Shown: positions 59,976-64,000 of the stretch, in pieces | Layout: each line of letters opens with the position of its first letter | How positions within the stretch are numbered: the stretch's first letter is position 1 | NCBI RefSeq assembly: GCF_015547515.1 | Contig: NZ_JADMVE010000005.1 | Span: 62,001-126,000 of the forward strand | Direction of reading: 5' to 3' | DNA: 64,000 nucleotides | Source: Eubacterium sp. 1001713B170207_170306_E7 | GTDB lineage: Bacteria; Bacillota; Clostridia; Eubacteriales; Eubacteriaceae | Translations under genes and position numbers: made by a program | Notes under the pieces: generated by a model | The model's input: the letters and a program-made list of their open reading frames with translations, nothing else | Told to the model about the DNA's origin: nothing | Database searches by the model: none

Positions 59976-61436
59976 TTAAAATTTATAGCCTTCCGGCAGA
60001 TACGGGTTCAGCAGTTCTTTTTGCCTGTTCGTTAAATCGGGCGCTTTGTATTCTTCGTATCTTTTTTCCACCTCTTTGGTCGCTCTTTCAATCAGTGTTC
60101 CCTTGCTTTCCATCAAACTGCCCGGCTTGCCGCCATCGCGGTTAAACAGAAGCGGCAGTAAATGCTCTTTTCTGTATATTTTAGGCGTTCTCCCCTGGAG
60201 ATAACTGCCTCTTTGGCCAACCTCCTTAATGTTGTCAAACATAATGGTTTCAGCCGTAACGTTTAGCCCTTCATTGATGCGCTTCTGATAAAGAATCGTC
60301 TGCTCGTCCAGAACTACCTTTTCAGGGCTTCCGAGATTATAGGTACCATAGCTTCCCACCGAGTTAAGCATAAAATCGGTCTTTCCCATGAACCCCGGTT
60401 CCAGCATCATAAACGCGTCAACCCCGGCCTGGTAGTCCAAATCGAAGCTGTTGCTTCCGCCAACGCCGGAGCGTACCGGGAAGCCGTAGAATCTTGCCAT
60501 GGCAATTGAGCCCATCATCATCAGATAGGATTCCGGTGAACCGATGGCCAGCTGAATGGTGCGCATGTCAGTCGGTGTGGTGACGGTTCCGTAGACACAG
60601 CCAAGGCCCGGCTGGATTAGCTGCACCAAAGTGATTGCACTCAGCAGTGTCGCGTTGTCGTGGGTGATGGTGCCTGCCAGAGAAGGCGGCGAAGTCAGAT
60701 TCGTCATGGAACAGGAGATCGGAATCACCGGCTGATTTTCGAGCGCGCATCCGATCAAGGCCGCCGCGACATCCGAGCCGATGGCCAGCGGTGACAAAAC
60801 GCAGCAGTTTGTCAGGCTGACATATTTATCCCATTCATCATAAAACTGCTTTTGAAAGTTTAAAACATTGCGGTTGGCCTGAATCAGGTCGGTCTTTTTA
60901 TAGTTTTCCGTATTCACGCAGTGTACCTGGTAAATCGGTTTGGTGACGGATTTGAGCGACAGGGCCAGCTGCGGTGTGAAATAATCATCCACGGACTTGT
61001 TCAAATCCGGCGTGTCTGTGCAGGAGTTCATGGCGATATTGACCACCGGGCTGGTTTCCTGCAGCTTATAGTAATTAACCACATCGGAAAGCAGCGAATC
61101 CCTGTAGCCGCCGCCATTTTTAAAATCCTGAATCATGGTTGGAACACTCGGCCCTGTATTAACCGGGTCATACTTTTCCCCGATGGTGACAGACTTTTCC
61201 AGCCCGTGAACGGTAAATTCTCCGGGGACATTGGCGATCGCTTCCATAACCACCTGCCTTGGAATACGGACCACCTGGCCCTCTACCTTTGCACCGTGTT
61301 TTTTAAACACCTCCAGTGCATAGTCATTTTCGATGGCGATGCCAACCTCTTCCAGAATTTTTAATGAATACTCATGAATCAGCTCAACCTGCTCTTTTGT
61401 GATATATTTCTCATACAATTTTCTGTTTTGATACAT
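59976..61436 (-). CDS. MttB-superfamily corrinoid methyltransferase (fourth copy)
   Basis: A 486-residue non-pyrrolysine MttB-family enzyme, very like the copy at 2579-4036 in length and layout: QNRKLYEKYITKEQVELIHEYSLKILEEVG, LGCVYGTVTTPTDMRTIQLAIGSPESYLMMMGSIAMARFYGFPVRSGVGGSN, LDYQAGVDAFMMLEPGFMGKTDFMLNSVGSYG. The usual H/N-x-x-G after the DF strand is NSVG here. GGAGGTATGG precedes the ATG. It is driven by a sigma-54 promoter and followed by an MFS gene. The substrate is likely a betaine different from that of the MttB-RidA unit. Confidence 0.92.
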   Translation of the reverse strand: MYQNRKLYEKYITKEQVELIHEYSLKILEEVGIAIENDYALEVFKKHGAKVEGQVVRIPRQVVMEAIANVPGEFTVHGLEKSVTIGEKYDPVNTGPSVPTMIQDFKNGGGYRDSLLSDVVNYYKLQETSPVVNIAMNSCTDTPDLNKSVDDYFTPQLALSLKSVTKPIYQVHCVNTENYKKTDLIQANRNVLNFQKQFYDEWDKYVSLTNCCVLSPLAIGSDVAAALIGCALENQPVIPISCSMTNLTSPPSLAGTITHDNATLLSAITLVQLIQPGLGCVYGTVTTPTDMRTIQLAIGSPESYLMMMGSIAMARFYGFPVRSGVGGSNSFDLDYQAGVDAFMMLEPGFMGKTDFMLNSVGSYGTYNLGSPEKVVLDEQTILYQKRINEGLNVTAETIMFDNIKEVGQRGSYLQGRTPKIYRKEHLLPLLFNRDGGKPGSLMESKGTLIERATKEVEKRYEEYKAPDLTNRQKELLNPYLPEGYKF

Positions 61437-61489
61437 AATAATCCATACCTCCGTAAATTTACAATGCGCATTTGTTGTGAATTATCTAA

Positions 61490-61506
61490 TGCAAGCTTTG
61501 TGCCAA
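61490..61506 (-). promoter_or_regulatory. Sigma-54 promoter of the MttB-MFS operon
   Basis: Minus strand TTGGCACAAAGCTTGCA with GG-N10-GC spacing. The TTTATTTTTAGA activator site of the other two operons is absent; upstream lies TCTGT-N15-ACAGA (61511-61535), a possible site for another activator. The rest of the 61437-61779 gap holds only the terminator at 61622-61662. Confidence 0.9.
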
Positions 61507-61621
61507 AACTATAATCTGTACAAAACCCCTGTAAACAGACGTTTCTCAAAAAAGCAGTTAAAATTATTTTTCAATTTTATTAAAATATGACCTGTTTTAA
61601 GGCAAGCAGTATAATAATTAT

Positions 61622-61662
61622 GAAAAAAGCCCTCTCCAGAAAAATTTTCCCGGAGAGGGCAG
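61622..61662 (-). terminator. Terminator downstream of the XRE-cupin gene
   Basis: Minus strand GCCCTCTCC-loop-GGAGAGGGC followed by TTTTTT. It lies ~120 bases after the XRE-cupin stop and isolates that gene from the MttB-MFS promoter. Confidence 0.8.
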
Positions 61663-61779
61663 GCTGCTCAGCCATAAATCCAGCGGCATTCACCACATTT
61701 TTTGTATATGAAATTTTAAAAATCTGTCTTTCTGTCTCTTACCAATTCAAGCGCCCAATATTTCATATTTATAAAATTT

Positions 61780-62346
61780 TCATCCCTTTGTTTGTGGACT
61801 TTTTACCCAGTAGCTGACACAGCGGGATTCGGTGTCATTGCTCAGACTGTGGTTTGTTTTCGCTTTGATATAAAACGCGTCGCCCTTGTTTAAATGATGG
61901 TATTCCTTCTCGATCCGTATATCCATGCTCCCCTCGAGAATGAGCCCGATTTCATCATAGTTATGCACCCAGTTCGAGGCGTCGTATTTTGTGTGGGGCT
62001 CCAGCGTAATGCATAAGCCCTCCATCAGGCCCTCGCCAAACACAACGGATTCATAGCAGACGGCATCTTCCTTTTCAAAGACCACCTTGCGTTCCTTCTT
62101 GCGGATTACCGTACGGTTTTCGACGTTTTCTTCCAGCAGCTCGTTCAGAGAAACATCCAGAATACCGCATATTTTCTGAATATTCTCAAGGGTGGGACTG
62201 CAGGCGTCGCGCTCCAGATTGCTTAAATAGCCGATTGAAAGCTCTGCCGCTTCGGAAAGCTGTCTTAACGTGAGCTTGTTTTTCTTTCTTAAGTCCCGGA
62301 GCTTTCCCCCTATCTTTGCAGGCGCGTGCTGATTGTTATTCTTCAT
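61780..62346 (-). CDS. XRE-cupin regulator
   Basis: A 188-residue regulator with an N-terminal helix-turn-helix (GGKLRDLRKKNKLTLRQLSEAAELSIGYLSNLERDACSPTLENIQKICGILDVSLNELL, ~12-70) and a C-terminal cupin domain (VHNYDEIGLILEGSMDIRIEKEYHHLNKGDAFYIKAKTNHSLSN). AAAGGA precedes the ATG at 62346. Such proteins often control amino-acid, polyamine or betaine catabolism. Divergent from the serine dehydratase gene; the palindrome between them is the probable operator. Confidence 0.92.
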   Translation of the reverse strand: MKNNNQHAPAKIGGKLRDLRKKNKLTLRQLSEAAELSIGYLSNLERDACSPTLENIQKICGILDVSLNELLEENVENRTVIRKKERKVVFEKEDAVCYESVVFGEGLMEGLCITLEPHTKYDASNWVHNYDEIGLILEGSMDIRIEKEYHHLNKGDAFYIKAKTNHSLSNDTESRCVSYWVKSPQTKG

Positions 62347-62382
62347 CACAAATCCTTTCTGGCACAAAATTCTTTTATCCTT

Positions 62383-62491
62383 ATTATACTGTATTTATAG
62401 AAAAACACAACGTTCATTTTCATAAATATATAATTTAAAATTTCATATATATGAAATTTTCCTTGCTTTTTGTCCGGCAGTCCTATATAAT
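62383..62491. promoter_or_regulatory. Divergent promoters around a 24-bp perfect palindrome
   Basis: Leftward promoter: TTGTGT-16-TATAAT (TATAAT at 62383-62388, minus strand). Rightward promoter: TTGCTT (62463-62468), 17 bases, TATAAT (62486-62491). Between them a perfect 24-bp palindrome (62437-62460; half AAAATTTCATAT) abuts the rightward -35. Half-site-like ATATGAAATTTT recurs at 61708-61719, after the regulator gene. Confidence 0.75.
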
Positions 62492-62526
62492 ACCGCTAAA
62501 GATCAATGGAGAGCAGGAGGTTTATC

Positions 62527-64000
62527 ATGCAACGTCAAAGTCCAAGTATATTTAACGATATTGTAGGTCCTATTATGGTTGGTCCTTCAAGTTCACATAC
62601 GTGCGCACCTTCAAGAATCGGCTATCTGTGCAGGCAGCTCGTAAGGGGAAACTTGAAAAAAGTCCGAATTGAATTTGCAGAGACCGGCGCTTACACCGAA
62701 ATGTACCAGGGGCAGCGCTCGGATATGGGATTTATTAACGGGCTTCTCGGCCACAGACCGGAGGACCCGCGCCTGCGCGACGCTTTTACCCTGGCCGATG
62801 AAGCGGGTCTGGAGGTCACGTTTGAAATCAGTGACTTTGTACCCACAAAGCCCAACCTTTCGCGTATGACACTCTGGGATGACTGCGGAGAGACCGCCGA
62901 GGTCTATACCGACTCGACAGGCGGAGGAACTGTACGTTTGTTAAAAATAAACGGGTTCGACGTGTCCATCACAGGCGACTGCTATGAGCTGGTGGTACAG
63001 AGCGAAGCGAGAGAAAACTCAGCCGAAAAGCTGATGCAGACTTGTCTCTCGCTTTTTTCCGAAAACGAGGGCTTCTCGCTTTCAGCCGGAGATAAGGGCT
63101 GTCTCATTAATATTAAAAGTCGAACGGAAATTCCCGAAGAAACCATCAACCGGATTAATCAACTTGAAAACGTTGAGAGTGTTCACCTTATCACCCCGAT
63201 TCTGGTGGTCACTTCCAATAAAAACGCGGCGCTCCCCTTTCACAGCGCGGAGGAACTGCAGCGTTTAGCCGAAGAAAACCATAAAGCGCTCTGGGAATTG
63301 GCCATCGACTACGAAAAAGCCAGAAGTGGTTGGACAACTGAGGCGATAGAGAACTATATGCGCTTTGTCATCGAAACCATGGAAGCCGGTGTCCGGGAGG
63401 CTCTCAGGGGCGATATCGAAATGAACGGCGTGCTAAAACCAACTGCCGGAAAAATCGAAAACTTCGTTACACATGACCGAAGTGCTCTGGATATGGGGCT
63501 TTTAAATACCATGGTCCCCTGGTCTATGGCGACAATGGAATACAGCAGCGCCATGGGCGTGGTGCTCTGCGCGCCTACCGGCGGCTCTGCCGGTATTTTT
63601 CCCGGTGCAGTTCTCGCGGCGGCAAACCAGTTAAATCTGGGCATGGATGAAAAAATAAAGCTCATGCTGACCACCGCTGTCATCGGCATCGCCATGTCTA
63701 AGGATCACAATTATTCCGCAGAGCTGTATGGATGCCAGGTGGAGCCAGGCGCCGCGTCAGCCATGGCGGCCGGGGCGCTCGTATTTTTGATGGGCGGGAC
63801 GCCAAGGCAGTCCCTGATGGCCGCCTCCTGCGCGGTTCAGAATATTCTCGGAACCATCTGTGACCCGGTGGCCGGCCTGGTGCAGCTGCCCTGCATCAGC
63901 CGTAACGCCATGTCTGTAGCCAACTCCCTTGTCAGCGCAAACATGGTGATGGGGGGCTATGACCCGCTGATCCCGCTGGATCAGGCAGCAGAAACAATGT
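62527..64000 (+). CDS. L-serine dehydratase, iron-sulfur type, fused beta-alpha (3' end missing)
   Basis: The first ~491 residues of a one-chain iron-sulfur L-serine dehydratase, cut by the right edge. The beta domain opens with SIFNDIVGPIMVGPSSSHTCAPSRIG (SSSHT motif, residues ~7-32), followed by a short ACT-like part (INIKSRTEIPEETINRINQLENVESVHLITPILVV), then the alpha domain with GVVLCAPTGGSAGIFPG, GCQVEPGAASAMAAGALVFLMGG and CDPVAGLVQLPCISRNA (cluster Cys residues). It turns L-serine (or a related hydroxy amino acid) into pyruvate and ammonia. GGAGG precedes the ATG. The divergent XRE-cupin gene is its likely regulator. Confidence 0.92.
   Translation, partial: MQRQSPSIFNDIVGPIMVGPSSSHTCAPSRIGYLCRQLVRGNLKKVRIEFAETGAYTEMYQGQRSDMGFINGLLGHRPEDPRLRDAFTLADEAGLEVTFEISDFVPTKPNLSRMTLWDDCGETAEVYTDSTGGGTVRLLKINGFDVSITGDCYELVVQSEARENSAEKLMQTCLSLFSENEGFSLSAGDKGCLINIKSRTEIPEETINRINQLENVESVHLITPILVVTSNKNAALPFHSAEELQRLAEENHKALWELAIDYEKARSGWTTEAIENYMRFVIETMEAGVREALRGDIEMNGVLKPTAGKIENFVTHDRSALDMGLLNTMVPWSMATMEYSSAMGVVLCAPTGGSAGIFPGAVLAAANQLNLGMDEKIKLMLTTAVIGIAMSKDHNYSAELYGCQVEPGAASAMAAGALVFLMGGTPRQSLMAASCAVQNILGTICDPVAGLVQLPCISRNAMSVANSLVSANMVMGGYDPLIPLDQAAETM

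Overview
The window looks like chromosomal DNA of an acetogenic gut Firmicute of the Eubacterium limosum / E. callanderi group. This is inference from content, not a database match. The pointers are four full-length, non-pyrrolysine MttB-superfamily methyltransferase genes with a corrinoid protein, BCCT-type betaine transporters, a four-subunit 2-oxoacid:ferredoxin oxidoreductase, large InlB-like and GLUG-rich surface proteins, and strong AGGAGG ribosome-binding sites. No rRNA, tRNA, CRISPR array or classical insertion sequence was seen.

Left part (1-10.8 kb). A BCCT transporter and an MFS transporter (cut by the left edge) read leftward. Divergent from them is an operon of two MttB-family methyltransferases, a B12-binding corrinoid protein and two GntR-family regulators. 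The shared intergenic region has two good sigma-A promoters, each followed by a copy of the same near-palindromic operator. Next comes a small module bounded on both sides by near-identical terminator hairpins: a TetR regulator, divergent from a uroporphyrinogen-decarboxylase-like (MtaA-like) protein, a 43-residue ORF and a DMT-family permease.

Surface and mobile part (10.8-24.2 kb). A tyrosine recombinase gene lies between two inverted copies of a core-type recombination site, with arm-type repeats at both ends and an outward-facing promoter inside. I read this as a probable self-inverting switch just upstream of a degenerate nucleotidyltransferase-like gene and a 2228-residue lipoprotein adhesin. 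A secreted GLUG-repeat protein and a leftward DUF1659/DUF2922/holin/M15-peptidase cassette follow, then a TauE/SafE exporter and a flavodoxin.

Redox and accessory part (24.4-36.7 kb). Two paralogous LysR regulators and one MerR regulator surround genes for an acetyltransferase, two exported DUF362 lipoproteins, an exported flavodoxin lipoprotein, a YraQ-like permease, a cupin, a 4Fe-4S aldo/keto reductase and a carboxymuconolactone-decarboxylase-family protein. A MerR-type promoter with a 19-bp spacer precedes the flavodoxin operon. A small phage-like remnant (XRE gene divergent from a DUF739 Cro-like gene) and a quinone oxidoreductase follow. A 2347-residue InlB-like surface protein with a C-terminal multi-helix membrane anchor is divergent from an ECF sigma factor fused to a transmembrane segment and an outer domain.

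Right part (45.3-64 kb). This is the most interesting region. An eight-gene leftward operon encodes the two aconitase X subunits, a DUF1904/tautomerase-like protein, a BCCT transporter and a complete PorCDAB-type oxidoreductase. A second operon encodes an MttB-family methyltransferase and a RidA-type imine deaminase, a third an MttB-family methyltransferase and an MFS transporter. All three have near-perfect sigma-54 promoters, and three sigma-54 activators (PAS-AAA-HTH) sit among them. The first two operons share a 12-bp upstream element. I propose that they form one pathway: uptake and demethylation of a hydroxylated N-methyl amino acid (betaine), dehydration by aconitase X, imine hydrolysis by RidA, and oxidative decarboxylation of the 2-oxoacid. 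The window ends with an XRE-cupin regulator divergent from a fused L-serine dehydratase gene (cut by the right edge) across a 24-bp palindrome.
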